Made by a program: the position numbers and the translations under genes. A DNA stretch of 64,000 nt, taken from contig NZ_CP127165.1 in NCBI RefSeq assembly GCF_030264275.1, forward strand, positions 1,910,001 through 1,974,000, given 5' to 3'. How positions within the stretch are numbered: position 1 is the first letter of the stretch; each line of letters starts with the position of its first letter. The notes beneath the pieces were generated by a model. That model was not told the DNA's origin and made no database searches. It saw only the letters and a list, made by a program, of their open reading frames with translations. Positions 42,782 through 51,443 of this stretch are shown piece after piece. Source of the stretch: Marivivens sp. LCG002 (lineage in GTDB: Bacteria > Pseudomonadota > Alphaproteobacteria > Rhodobacterales > Rhodobacteraceae).

Positions 42782-43507
42782 ATGAAAAAACTGATTTTGA
42801 CGACTGCACTCGTTGCGCTCTCCGCCGGCGCAGCATTCGCAGAAAGCCACTCTGTCGTCCGTCTGGGCACCGAGGGCGCCTACCCTCCGTATAACTTCCT
42901 CAACGACAAGGGCGAAGTCGACGGCTTTGAACGTGTTCTGGGCGACGAGCTTTGTGCACGCGCCGAGCTGACCTGCGAATGGGTCACGAACGACTGGGAC
43001 TCGATCATTCCGAACCTCGTTTCGGGCAACTATGACGTGATCATCGCCGGTATGTCGATCACCGAAGAACGCGATCAGGTTATCGACTTCTCGGACCCCT
43101 ACACCCAGCCCGATCCGTCGGCTTTCGTCGCGATGTCGGATGGTGTTGATCTTGCAGGCGGTGTGATCGCTGCGCAGTCGGGCACCATTCAGGCCGCCTA
43201 TGTGGCCGCTTCGGGTGCAACGCTCCTTGAATTCGCAACCCCCGAAGAATCCGTCGCTGCCGTCAAGAACGGTGAAGCCGATGCGGTTCTGGCCGACAAA
43301 GCCTATCTTCTCCCCATCGCGGACGAGGATGCAGAGCTTTCGATCGTCGGTGAAGACGTTCTGATCGGTGGCGGCGTGGGTCTCGGACTTCGCGAGAGCG
43401 ATGGCGAGCTGAAGGCCAAGTTCGATGCGGCAATCCAGTCCATGAAGGCGGATGGCTCGCTCAACAAGCTCATCGAAGAATGGCTGCCGGGTTCGGCACT
43501 GTTCTAA
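42782..43507 (+). CDS. ABC transporter substrate-binding protein, amino-acid type
   Basis: A 241-residue exported protein of the SBP_bac_3 fold. The signal peptide is KKLILTTALVALSAGAAFA with cleavage before ESH. GTEGAYPPYNFLNDKGEVDGFE near 30 and IIAGMSITEERDQVIDFSDPY are family hallmarks. HisJ/ArgT-like proteins bind basic amino acids; the true ligand is unknown. The ATG follows ACAGGAGAAATCC. A stem-loop follows the stop and probably raises its level above the permeases. Confidence 0.93.
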   Translation: MKKLILTTALVALSAGAAFAESHSVVRLGTEGAYPPYNFLNDKGEVDGFERVLGDELCARAELTCEWVTNDWDSIIPNLVSGNYDVIIAGMSITEERDQVIDFSDPYTQPDPSAFVAMSDGVDLAGGVIAAQSGTIQAAYVAASGATLLEFATPEESVAAVKNGEADAVLADKAYLLPIADEDAELSIVGEDVLIGGGVGLGLRESDGELKAKFDAAIQSMKADGSLNKLIEEWLPGSALF

Positions 43508-43516
43508 GACAGACAA

Positions 43517-43540
43517 GGGCGGCGGGCTGTCCCGCCGCCC
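43517..43540 (+). terminator. Strong GC hairpin after the binding-protein gene, possible attenuator
   Basis: A perfect ten-base stem GGGCGGCGGG/CCCGCCGCCC with a CTGT loop lies ten bases after the stop. It has only a short T stretch after it, so it more likely stabilises the upstream message or partly terminates than ends the operon. Confidence 0.55.
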
Positions 43541-43645
43541 CCTGATTTTCGGACTGATCCCATTTTTGACTTTTGCGTAGATCCGGCCTCGCTTGATACG
43601 GCGAAGTGGTTTGCTTGCTACCTTACGACGGGCAAGCACCTGTCT

Positions 43646-44443
43646 TTGTATTGGTCATTTGGAACCGTCCTTTTGCTTCTCGCGATTACGGCACCCGTCG
43701 CGCTTGCTCTGGGTTTTGGTGGCGCGAGTGCGGCGAGAAGCGCCTTTGCACCGCTCCGTCTTGTCGGCAAAACCTATATCGCGATTGTCCGCGGCGTCCC
43801 CGATATCGCGTTTTTCCTTTTTTTCGTCATTGCCTTGGACCAAGGGTTCGAGTGGCTGCGCCATCAGGTGAAGTGCCCCGACTGGGATCAGCCGATCCGC
43901 CAAGGAAATGACTTCATTGTTTGCGCTGCTGCCAAACTTCCGCTGTCGAATGCGCCGCAATGGATCCACGAGGTCTATGGCTTTTCGCTTGCGGTGATCA
44001 CATTCGCCATCGTGTTCGGTGCTTTTGCCGCCAACGTCCTCTTCGGCGCGATGCGGGCTGTGCCCCATGGCCAGATCGAAACAGCCCTTGCCTATGGCAT
44101 GACCCAACGCCAAGCCTTTTGGCGCGTGCTGGTCCCGCAAATGTGGGTTTATGCACTCCCCGGGCTCTCGAACCTCTGGATGGTTCTGATCAAATCGACA
44201 CCGCTTCTCTTCCTTCTCGGGGTCGAAGACATTGTTTATTGGGCCCGCGAACTTGGCGGCACCAAGACGCCGCGCTTTACCGAATACCCGCATGGCAACT
44301 GGCAGATGTGGTATTTCCTCGGGCTTTTGGTGTTCTACCTTTTGTTCACCCGCGTCTCGGAGGTCTTCTTTGACCGCCTGATGAAGCGCCTCTCTCATGG
44401 GCAGGCCACGACCGCAGGCGAAGCACAGAGGAAAGCGGCATGA
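43646..44443 (+). CDS. ABC transporter permease, amino-acid type (first)
   Basis: At least 265 residues from TTG 43646, with about five helices and the EAA loop ETALAYGMTQRQAFWRVLVPQ. The reading frame is open upstream to the stop of the binding-protein gene, and residues such as DPASLDTAKWFACYLTTGKH before the TTG look like real sequence of this family. No ATG, GTG or TTG exists there, so the true start may be a rare codon such as ATT 43562. The permease is longer than usual because of a periplasmic insert near residue 65 to 110. Confidence 0.82.
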   Translation: MYWSFGTVLLLLAITAPVALALGFGGASAARSAFAPLRLVGKTYIAIVRGVPDIAFFLFFVIALDQGFEWLRHQVKCPDWDQPIRQGNDFIVCAAAKLPLSNAPQWIHEVYGFSLAVITFAIVFGAFAANVLFGAMRAVPHGQIETALAYGMTQRQAFWRVLVPQMWVYALPGLSNLWMVLIKSTPLLFLLGVEDIVYWARELGGTKTPRFTEYPHGNWQMWYFLGLLVFYLLFTRVSEVFFDRLMKRLSHGQATTAGEAQRKAA

Positions 44444-45246
44444 GCTGTTGGGATGTCATCGCAGACTATGGCCTACGCTCGCTCGGGATCGGCGAACGGC
44501 TTTTGCCGAAATCCGACTTTACGATCTGCCAACAGGTCGTGCTTATCGGCTCGGGGATGATCTGGAACATCTACTTCGGCGTTCTGGCTATTGTGGCCGG
44601 CTTTTTCCTTGCGACTGCCGTTGCACTGGGCAAAGCGGCGCGCTCGCCGATTCTGCGCAAACTCTCTGAGTGGTTCATCTTCGTGTTCAGAGGCTCGCCG
44701 CTCTTTATCCAGTTCTTCTTTGCTTATTTCCTGTTTCTGTCGCTCAAAGGTGTGTTCCCCATCCTGTCGCCGCTGACCTCGGCTTCGCTGGGTGCGCTGA
44801 TCGTGCTTTTCCTCAATACCTCGGCCTATACAGGTGAAATCTTCTATGGGGCGCTGCAGTCGATCCCCAAAGGCGACGTCGAAGCCGCTGACGCCTATGG
44901 CATGACGGGATGGGCGCGGTTCAAGCGGATCATATGGCCGACAATGCTCCGCCTTGCTTGGCCCGCTTATACGAACGAGGCGATTTTCCTCTTTCATGCC
45001 ACGACTTTGGTCTTTTTCTCGGGCTTCCCCGCCTCGCAGCAAAAGGGCGACGCGCTCTATTACGCGAACTATTTCGCGGACAAGACCTTCAACCCTTTTA
45101 TCCCCTATCCCATTCTTGCCTGTTATTTCATCCTTCTGACTCTGATCGTGATCGGTTTGTTCGGTCTGGTGAACGCTCGGCTCAATCGGCACCTGCCGCA
45201 GGGTCAGAAAAGCAAAATTCGCTTGCGCCTTAAACTGATCAGGTAG
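44440..45246 (+). CDS. ABC transporter permease, amino-acid type (second)
   Basis: A 268-residue permease with a start that overlaps the previous stop (ATGA). The EAA loop is EAADAYGMTGWARFKRIIWP. FVFRGSPLFIQFFFAYF is typical of HisQ/M-like proteins. It pairs with the first permease to form the channel. The next gene starts 150 bases later after a spacer with an inverted repeat. Confidence 0.93.
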   Translation: MSCWDVIADYGLRSLGIGERLLPKSDFTICQQVVLIGSGMIWNIYFGVLAIVAGFFLATAVALGKAARSPILRKLSEWFIFVFRGSPLFIQFFFAYFLFLSLKGVFPILSPLTSASLGALIVLFLNTSAYTGEIFYGALQSIPKGDVEAADAYGMTGWARFKRIIWPTMLRLAWPAYTNEAIFLFHATTLVFFSGFPASQQKGDALYYANYFADKTFNPFIPYPILACYFILLTLIVIGLFGLVNARLNRHLPQGQKSKIRLRLKLIR

Positions 45247-45340
45247 TATCAATTAAATATGATCAAATTTTTGGGGACAGCTACATCCCGAAATCTGTTT
45301 GATCTGAAAGGTAATCTGGGCCAAGGGCATGGACCATTCA

Positions 45341-45361
45341 GCGCATACATTGGGTATGCGC
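45341..45361. promoter_or_regulatory. Eight-base inverted repeat upstream of the first glutamine synthetase gene
   Basis: GCGCATAC and GTATGCGC flank a five-base spacer, 36 bases before the glutamine synthetase ATG. The arms are perfect. The length and symmetry fit a dimeric repressor site. The AT-rich TTAAATATGATCAAATTT about 85 bases before it may be part of the promoter. No regulator is beside it. Confidence 0.5.
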
Positions 45362-45396
45362 CTGATCTGGAGTCTGCCCTGCCCGACAGGTGAGAC

Positions 45397-46731
45397 ATGA
45401 AAAACTGGCTATTGGAGCGGCCTGAGGTTCGCAGCATTCGCTGCGGCGCTTCTGACTTGAACGGAATTGCACGTGGAAAGCGCGTTCCCGTTCGCTTTAT
45501 CGATAAAATACTTTCCGACGGGATGCGCTTCCCGCTTTCTGTGATGAACCTCGATGTTTGGGGAGAGGATGTCGAAGACAGCCCCCTCGTCTTCGAGATC
45601 GGCGACCCTGACGGGATATTACGTCCGACCGAACGTGGTTTTGTGCCGATGCCTTGGCTTTCGACACCCGCGGCGCTCTTGCCGCTCTGGATGTTCACCG
45701 AAGACGGCAACCCCTATGACGGCGACCCGCGCCATGCCCTCGCTGCGGTTCTGGATCGTTACAAGGCGCTCGGCCTGACCCCCGTGGTTGCGACCGAAAT
45801 GGAGTTTTACCTTGTCGACGACAGCGGCAAGGAAATCCGCCAACCCAAGAGCCCGCGCTCTGGCAAACGGCGTCCCGGCGCCGAGATGCTCTCTCTGCGC
45901 GCGCTCGACAGCTTCGACCTCTTCTTCAACGAGCTTTACGATGCTTGTGAAGCGATGGACATTCCCACAGACGCAGCAACCTCCGAAGTGGGGCTTGGCC
46001 AGTTCGAGATCAACTTGATGCATGTCGAAGATGCTCTCAAAGCGGCCGACGACGCCTATCTCTTCAAGATGCTCGTGCGCGGCTTGGCCCGCAAACACGG
46101 CATGGCGGCGTCCTTTATGGCAAAGCCCTACGAGGACTATGCCGGCAACGGGATGCATGTGCATTTCTCGGTCGTCGATAAAGACGGGAACAACGTTTTC
46201 GCAGACGGTAGCTATGAAGGCTCGCCGATCCTCAAACAGGCGATTGCGGGCTGTCTCAAGGGGATCAAGGATCTTGCTTTGATCTTTGCACCGCACGGCA
46301 ATTCCTATCAGCGCCTTGTTCCCGAGAGCCACGCGCCGACCGGCATCTGCTGGGCCTATGACAACCGGACGGCCTCTGTGCGTGTTCCGGGCGGAAGCCT
46401 CAAGGCCCGCCGCATCGAGCACCGCGTTGCAGGGGGGGATGTGAACCCCTATCTCTTTCTCGCGGCTGTTCTGGGTTCCGCACTCATCGGGATCGAAGAC
46501 GGCCTTACGCCGCCGCCGCCGATTTCTGGCAACGCCTACGAGCAAGAGATCGACCAGATCCCCGATACATGGGAAGACTCGATCAAGACCTTCGAGGCAA
46601 GCCAGTTCGCACGCCGTATTTTCTCGGAACGTCTGATCGAAAACCTCGTGATGACCAAACAACAAGAGCACCACTATCTCTCGGAACTGTCGACCGAAGA
46701 GCAGTTGGATCTTTATCTCGATACGGTCTGA
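45397..46731 (+). CDS. PuuA-like glutamine synthetase family protein (first)
   Basis: A 444-residue gamma-glutamyl ligase. The glutamine synthetase residues are in ATEMEFYLVDD, SEVGLGQFEINL (two Glu), GNGMHVHFSV (His), YDNRTASVRVPGG (Arg) and RRIEHRVAGGDVNPYL (Glu-Arg). All metal and phosphate positions look intact. The family joins glutamate to amines such as putrescine, spermidine or small alkylamines. The upstream transporter would provide the amine. PuuA is the nearest named model; the substrate is unknown. Confidence 0.88.
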   Translation: MKNWLLERPEVRSIRCGASDLNGIARGKRVPVRFIDKILSDGMRFPLSVMNLDVWGEDVEDSPLVFEIGDPDGILRPTERGFVPMPWLSTPAALLPLWMFTEDGNPYDGDPRHALAAVLDRYKALGLTPVVATEMEFYLVDDSGKEIRQPKSPRSGKRRPGAEMLSLRALDSFDLFFNELYDACEAMDIPTDAATSEVGLGQFEINLMHVEDALKAADDAYLFKMLVRGLARKHGMAASFMAKPYEDYAGNGMHVHFSVVDKDGNNVFADGSYEGSPILKQAIAGCLKGIKDLALIFAPHGNSYQRLVPESHAPTGICWAYDNRTASVRVPGGSLKARRIEHRVAGGDVNPYLFLAAVLGSALIGIEDGLTPPPPISGNAYEQEIDQIPDTWEDSIKTFEASQFARRIFSERLIENLVMTKQQEHHYLSELSTEEQLDLYLDTV

Positions 46732-46792
46732 GTGGTCTTGCCGCCTTGGCGCGGCGAGACTACCTTTATCCTATCTACCTATTAGGTGACTC

Positions 46793-47491
46793 ATGAAAAT
46801 CGGTATCCTGCAAACAGGACACTCTCCCGATACGCTCCGCAACACTTTGGGTGATTACGAGCATCTTTTCCACAAACTCCTCGGCAGCGGGGATTTTGAA
46901 TTCGAAACGTTCAATGTCGTCGATATGGAGTTTCCATCGTCGGTAAACGACTGTGACGGCTGGCTTCTGACGGGCTCGAGACACGGGGCCTATGAGGATC
47001 ATCCGTTCATTCCGCCTCTCGAAGCCTTTATCAGGGACGCCTATGCCGCTCATGTTCCGATGGTCGGCATCTGTTTTGGCCATCAGATCATCGCCCAAGC
47101 GCTCGGCGGCAAGGTCGAGAAATTCCAAGGCGGCTGGGTTGTCGGCCGACAAACCTATGACTTGGACGGGCAAAAAGTGGCGCTGAACGCTTGGCATCAG
47201 GACCAGGTGGTCGTCCGCCCCCAAGGCGCAACGGTTGTCGCCTCCAACGAGATGTGCGAGAACGCTGCACTTGTTTATGACGACCGGATTTTCACGGTTC
47301 AGGCACACCCTGAATTTCGCTCCGACTATATCGAGGGCCTTGCCACCACGCGCGGCCCCGGCGTTGTCCCAGATCCCCTCCTCGAACGGGCGCTGAACAA
47401 CCTCGACAAACCCACCGACAACGACTTGCTCGCGCGTCGGATTACAGACTTTTTCAAGACGAAAGCATCTTCACATGAGCGACTGGACTGA
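46793..47491 (+). CDS. Class I glutamine amidotransferase
   Basis: A 232-residue triad amidotransferase: Cys in GICFGHQIIAQAL near 86, His and Glu in VQAHPEFRSDY near 170. It is closer to the GuaA/YfeJ type than to PuuD in its WLLTGSRHGAYEDH start. Members hydrolyse gamma-glutamyl bonds. It sits between two PuuA-like genes and overlaps the second by 17 bases. It may hydrolyse the gamma-glutamyl product or intermediates, which is inference. Confidence 0.87.
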   Translation: MKIGILQTGHSPDTLRNTLGDYEHLFHKLLGSGDFEFETFNVVDMEFPSSVNDCDGWLLTGSRHGAYEDHPFIPPLEAFIRDAYAAHVPMVGICFGHQIIAQALGGKVEKFQGGWVVGRQTYDLDGQKVALNAWHQDQVVVRPQGATVVASNEMCENAALVYDDRIFTVQAHPEFRSDYIEGLATTRGPGVVPDPLLERALNNLDKPTDNDLLARRITDFFKTKASSHERLD

Positions 47492-48833
47492 AAACCTCCC
47501 CGAAGCGGCCAAAGACTATTTGGCCGGACGGCGACTGGATGAAGTCGAATGTATCGTCTCGGACCTTCCCGGCATTGCCCGCGGCAAAGCGGTTCCTGCG
47601 ACCAAATTCGCACGTCAGGAGTATTTCCATCTCCCTGACAGCATCTTTTACCAAACGATTACCGGCGAATGGGGCGATGCCGCAGGCGACGAAGGCTTTA
47701 TCGAGCGCGATATGATCCTGCGCCCCGATATGGAAACCGCCACCGCAGCGCCCTGGACGGGAGACCTTACGCTTCAGGTGATCCATGACGCCTATGACCG
47801 CAAGGGCCGCGCGATCGAATATTCGCCGCGCAATGTGCTCAAACGCGTTGTCGAGCTTTATCGCAAGCAAGGCTGGGAACCCGTTGTCGCGCCCGAGATG
47901 GAATTCTATCTCGTGGCCCGTAACCTTGATCCGGCCAAGAACATCGAGCCGATGATGGGCCGCTCTGGGCGTCCTGCCGCCGCACGTCAGGCCTATTCGA
48001 TGACGGCAGTGGACGAGTTCGGTCCCGTGATCGATGACATCTACGACTTTGCCGAAGCCCAAGGGTTCGAGATCGACGGCATCACCCAAGAAGGCGGTGC
48101 GGGCCAGCTCGAGATCAACTTGCGCCACGGCGACCCTGTCAAACTCGCCGACGAAGTGTTCTTCTTCAAACGCCTGATCCGCGAAGCGGCGATGCGTCAC
48201 AATTGTTTCGCCACCTTTATGGCCAAGCCGATTGCCGACGAGCCGGGTAGCGCGATGCATATCCACCATTCGGTGATCGACATCGAGGATGGCACAAACA
48301 TCTTCTCCGGCCCTCAAGGCGGCGAGACGGATGCGTTCTTCCACTTCATCGGCGGCCTTCAGAACCATCTTCCGAGTGCGATTGCGGTTCTTGCGCCCTA
48401 TGTAAACAGCTATCGGCGCTATGTCCGCGATCATGCGGCTCCGATCAACCTGATGTGGGGACGCGACAACCGCACCACGGGTATTCGCGTTCCGCTCTCT
48501 GGTCCGTCGTCCCGCCGCGTTGAAAACCGCCTTGCGGGGATGGACTGCAACCCCTACCTCGGGATCGCGGCGTCGCTCGCTTGCGGCTATCTCGGGCTCA
48601 TGGAAGAAAAACGCGCAGGCCCTTCGTTCAAGGGCGACGCTTATGAAGGCGAGGAAGATATTCCCCGCGTCATGGGCGATGCGCTTGATCTCTTTGAGGA
48701 GGCAAAAAAGCTGCACGAGGTCCTCGGGCCAGAGTTCGCGCGTGTCTATTCCATCGTCAAACGCAACGAATACGAAGAGTTCCTTCAGGTGATCAGCCCA
48801 TGGGAACGCGAGCATCTTTTGCTGAATGTATGA
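47475..48833 (+). CDS. PuuA-like glutamine synthetase family protein (second)
   Basis: A 452-residue paralogue of the previous ligase. APEMEFYLVA, GGAGQLEINLRHGD, GSAMHIHHSV, GRDNRTTGIRVP and RRVENRLAGMDCNPYL hold the catalytic positions. The start overlaps the amidotransferase gene and its stop overlaps the oxidase ATG, so the three are coupled. It lies closest to gamma-glutamylpolyamine synthetases. Why two ligases are needed is unknown; they may act on different amines. Confidence 0.88.
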   Translation: MSDWTENLPEAAKDYLAGRRLDEVECIVSDLPGIARGKAVPATKFARQEYFHLPDSIFYQTITGEWGDAAGDEGFIERDMILRPDMETATAAPWTGDLTLQVIHDAYDRKGRAIEYSPRNVLKRVVELYRKQGWEPVVAPEMEFYLVARNLDPAKNIEPMMGRSGRPAAARQAYSMTAVDEFGPVIDDIYDFAEAQGFEIDGITQEGGAGQLEINLRHGDPVKLADEVFFFKRLIREAAMRHNCFATFMAKPIADEPGSAMHIHHSVIDIEDGTNIFSGPQGGETDAFFHFIGGLQNHLPSAIAVLAPYVNSYRRYVRDHAAPINLMWGRDNRTTGIRVPLSGPSSRRVENRLAGMDCNPYLGIAASLACGYLGLMEEKRAGPSFKGDAYEGEEDIPRVMGDALDLFEEAKKLHEVLGPEFARVYSIVKRNEYEEFLQVISPWEREHLLLNV

Positions 48834-50140
48834 TGGGCTCCGCTCTTCATCTGAATGACAAAGAGGCCCAGTTTCCGCCAAGCTGGTATGCCGCAACGGC
48901 CGCAATTCCCCCTGAACGCCCCCGATTGAAGGGACGGATCAAAGCCGATGTCTGCATCATAGGGGCGGGTTACACAGGTCTTCATGCGGCCCTCACCTTG
49001 CGAGAGCGGGGTCTCTCGGTCGTCGTCCTGGAGGCTCACCGCGCAGGTTGGGGAGCTTCGGGACGCAATGGCGGCCAAGTCGGATCAGGCTATAACAAAG
49101 GTCCGATGTGGCTTGAACGGCACGTTGGCAAAGCCGAAGCACGGCTCTTGTGGGACCTGTGCGAGGACAGCAAGGCTCTTGTGCGCGAGAGTGTTGAACG
49201 TTTTGCTCCGGATGCCCTTTATAAACCGGGGGTCGCCCACGGCGTTCAAAGCGCCCGAGAGTTCGAACACCTCAAGCGCGAGACCGAGCATCTCGCGCAG
49301 CATTACGGCTACACCCAAACGGAGCTCTTCGCGGGCGATGAATTTCGGGACCTTGTGAAAACACGCCTCTACCAAGGCGGGACACTGGATCACGGCGCGG
49401 GGCATATCCACCCGCTACGCTATGCCTTGGGTCTCGCCTCTGCCGCTGCCACCGCAGGCGCCCAGATCTTCGAGCGCTCCGAGGCGCACCACATCGAACA
49501 GGGCAAGACGCTCCGCGTGCAAACCGCACAGGGGCATGTCGAGGCGGATCATCTGATCCTTGCGGGCAACGGTTATCTGCCACAGATCGAAAAGCACTAT
49601 GCCGCGCGGGTCATGACGGTGAACAGTTTTATTGGGGCGACTGCGCCTCTTGGCGATGCTGCCAAAGAGGTGCTCTCGCGCGATGTGGCGGTCTATGACG
49701 ACAGCAATGTGGTCAATTACTTCCGGCTGTCCGAGGACGGGCGCTTGCTCTTCGGAGGCCGCGCCAATTACTCGGTCAAGTTCCCCAAGGATATGGGCAC
49801 AAAGCTCCATCGCCGCATGGCAGCGATGTTCCCGCAGATCTCGGATATTCCGTTCGATTATATCTGGGGCGGGACGCTTGGCGTGACCTATACCCGGCTT
49901 CCCGCAGTTTTGCGCGTTGCGCCCAATATCGTCGCGGCGGGCGGCTATTCTGGCCAAGGTGTCGCTCTATCCGGTCTTGCAGGAAAGGTGATGGCCGAAG
50001 CCGTCGCAGGGCACGCGCAAAGGTTTGATACGCTTGCGCTCTTGCCAACGGTCCCCCTCCCCAGAGGTCAGATGACAAGAGCTGCTCTTTTGACGCTCGC
50101 AATGAGCTGGGCCACGCTGAGAGACAGGATCGGTCTCTAG
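48830..50140 (+). CDS. PuuB-like FAD-dependent amine oxidoreductase
   Basis: A 436-residue DAO-family flavoenzyme. The FAD site is CIIGAGYTGLHAALTLRERG near 41, followed by WGASGRNGGQV. GGYSGQGVALSGLAGKVMAE near 380 is the second FAD contact. PuuB oxidises gamma-glutamylputrescine to the aldehyde. The ATG at 48830 overlaps the ligase stop (ATGA). An aldehyde dehydrogenase (PuuC) is missing from the window. Confidence 0.9.
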   Translation: MMGSALHLNDKEAQFPPSWYAATAAIPPERPRLKGRIKADVCIIGAGYTGLHAALTLRERGLSVVVLEAHRAGWGASGRNGGQVGSGYNKGPMWLERHVGKAEARLLWDLCEDSKALVRESVERFAPDALYKPGVAHGVQSAREFEHLKRETEHLAQHYGYTQTELFAGDEFRDLVKTRLYQGGTLDHGAGHIHPLRYALGLASAAATAGAQIFERSEAHHIEQGKTLRVQTAQGHVEADHLILAGNGYLPQIEKHYAARVMTVNSFIGATAPLGDAAKEVLSRDVAVYDDSNVVNYFRLSEDGRLLFGGRANYSVKFPKDMGTKLHRRMAAMFPQISDIPFDYIWGGTLGVTYTRLPAVLRVAPNIVAAGGYSGQGVALSGLAGKVMAEAVAGHAQRFDTLALLPTVPLPRGQMTRAALLTLAMSWATLRDRIGL

Positions 50141-50152
50141 CGTGATCCGCTT

Positions 50153-50707
50153 TTATTTGCCCATCTTGGACAATTTGGTCTGAAGCTCGGCAAGCTGCTT
50201 CTTGATCGCATCAAGATCATCGCCCGTGGACTCGCCGTCGGTGGCGGGTCCCGAGCTTCCCATAAAGTTGCCCATTCCACCGGTCATGGCCTTGAAGAAT
50301 GCCGCTTGCTGCGCCTGCATTGCCTCAAAACCCGGCATCTTGGCCATCGGGCTGGCCTTGGCCATGTTTTCCATCATCTTGGACTGTCCCTCCCGCAGCA
50401 TCTCGAAGGACGCAGCAAGGAACTGGGGCACCACAGAGGAGGCTTGCGAGGTGTAGGAGCGCACCAGATCGGTGAGCACGTCCACAGGCAAAACACTTTC
50501 GCCGCGGCTTTCATGTTCGGCAATGATTTGAAGGAGATATTGGCGGGTCAGATCATCGCCGGACTTGAGATCCACAATCTGCACTTCGCGGCCTTCGCGA
50601 ATAAAGCTCGCGATGTCTTCGAGGGTCACATAATCGCTTGTCTCGGTATTATAGAGACGGCGGCTTGCATAGCGTTTGATGAGTAGCGGTTTGTCTTTAT
50701 CGGCCAC
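50153..50707 (-). CDS. phaR: Polyhydroxyalkanoate synthesis repressor PhaR
   Basis: A 184-residue repressor. The DNA-binding accumulation-regulator domain is LIKRYASRRLYNTETSDYVTLEDIA (residues 9-33 region). The PHB-binding helices follow, and the C-terminus is a Leu-rich coiled coil (LDAIKKQLAELQTKLSKMG). PhaR binds both PHB granules and DNA near phaP. The start is GTG 50707 after GGGAGGACCCA. It is downstream of phaP, beyond a terminator. Confidence 0.94.
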   Translation of the reverse strand: MADKDKPLLIKRYASRRLYNTETSDYVTLEDIASFIREGREVQIVDLKSGDDLTRQYLLQIIAEHESRGESVLPVDVLTDLVRSYTSQASSVVPQFLAASFEMLREGQSKMMENMAKASPMAKMPGFEAMQAQQAAFFKAMTGGMGNFMGSSGPATDGESTGDDLDAIKKQLAELQTKLSKMGK

Positions 50708-50766
50708 TGGGTCCTCCCGAAGCTGTGCGGCATTGCAGAAAGCCTATGCTGCCTTCGCACAAAAAG

Positions 50767-50794
50767 AAAGGGTGAGCTTTGCAGCTCACCCTTT
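50767..50794 (-). terminator. Terminator after phaP
   Basis: A perfect 12-base stem AAAGGGTGAGCT/AGCTCACCCTTT with a four-base loop is followed on the minus strand by CTTTTTGTG. It separates phaP from phaR, so phaR has its own promoter or relies on read-through. Confidence 0.93.
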
Positions 50795-50853
50795 GCACTT
50801 TTTCCAATCCAATCAGGGAGGAGGGAGGAGTTGGATCGGAAGGGACTTTGCGA

Positions 50854-51303
50854 TTACTTCGCAGCAGCCGTTGCTTTCTTGGCAACAGCGGTCATTTCTT
50901 CGCCGGCCTTCTTCGCAGCTGCAGTCATGTCTTCGGTCATGGTCTTGCCAGCGGACATCATCAGCTCGAGGGTCTCGGTCTGAACTTTCTTGGCGATTTC
51001 AGCGAAAGCAGCCATGTGCTCTGCAGCCGACTCAGCCGAAGCAGAAGCGAAATCGGTAACCGACTTGGCGTAGTCAGCGGGCTCGGCCTTTGCTTTGGAA
51101 ACTTCGGTTACCTTTGCAAGGGTGTCCTGGGTCCACTTTGCCGAAAGGTCGGTCGACTGCTTTGCAGCAGCGATAGCGACTGCCGACATCTTTTCTGCGA
51201 GAGCTGCCTGAGCTTTGTAGGCATCTTCCATAGCTTTGGTGTCAACCGGGAAAGCACCCATGACGTCTTTGAACATAGCGGTGAAGTCTTGAGTCTTAGC
51301 CAT
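50854..51303 (-). CDS. phaP: Phasin (PHA granule-associated protein)
   Basis: A 149-residue, alanine- and lysine-rich, almost wholly helical protein typical of phasins, ending in repeated AAKKA units. It coats polyhydroxybutyrate granules. The ATG follows GAAAGGTAAGTAAA. The 140-base promoter region upstream holds three CTGC-N3-GCAG sites, the known form of PhaR operators. Strong expression with PhaR control is expected. Confidence 0.92.
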   Translation of the reverse strand: MAKTQDFTAMFKDVMGAFPVDTKAMEDAYKAQAALAEKMSAVAIAAAKQSTDLSAKWTQDTLAKVTEVSKAKAEPADYAKSVTDFASASAESAAEHMAAFAEIAKKVQTETLELMMSAGKTMTEDMTAAAKKAGEEMTAVAKKATAAAK

Positions 51304-51370
51304 TTTACTTACCTTTCAGAACCTGCGGCGTCTGTGCCGCTTTACGTTTGTCTTGGTAAGAATATGCATG

Positions 51371-51381
51371 CTGCAGTGCAG
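51371..51381. promoter_or_regulatory. PhaR-type operator, site 1 of 3
   Basis: CTGCAGTGCAG, a CTGC-N3-GCAG inverted repeat, 68 bases upstream of the phaP ATG. The form matches reported PhaR sites in Paracoccus and Rhodobacter. Confidence 0.75.
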
Positions 51382-51397
51382 CAAATCAAGTATTTTT

Positions 51398-51408
51398 CTG
51401 CGATGCAG
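51398..51408. promoter_or_regulatory. PhaR-type operator, site 2 of 3
   Basis: CTGCGATGCAG, a CTGC-N3-GCAG repeat centred 27 bases from site 1. Confidence 0.78.
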
Positions 51409-51419
51409 CAAGAAAAATT

Positions 51420-51430
51420 CTGCATCGCAG
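51420..51430. promoter_or_regulatory. PhaR-type operator, site 3 of 3
   Basis: CTGCATCGCAG, a CTGC-N3-GCAG repeat centred 22 bases from site 2 and just past the phaC stop codon. Confidence 0.75.
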
Positions 51431-51443
51431 TATTTTCAAATAC

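Noticed and set aside
47454-48905. A 483-codon open frame antisense to the second GlnA-like gene
   Set aside because: The sense frame carries all catalytic glutamine synthetase blocks and overlaps neighbours in the usual operon manner.
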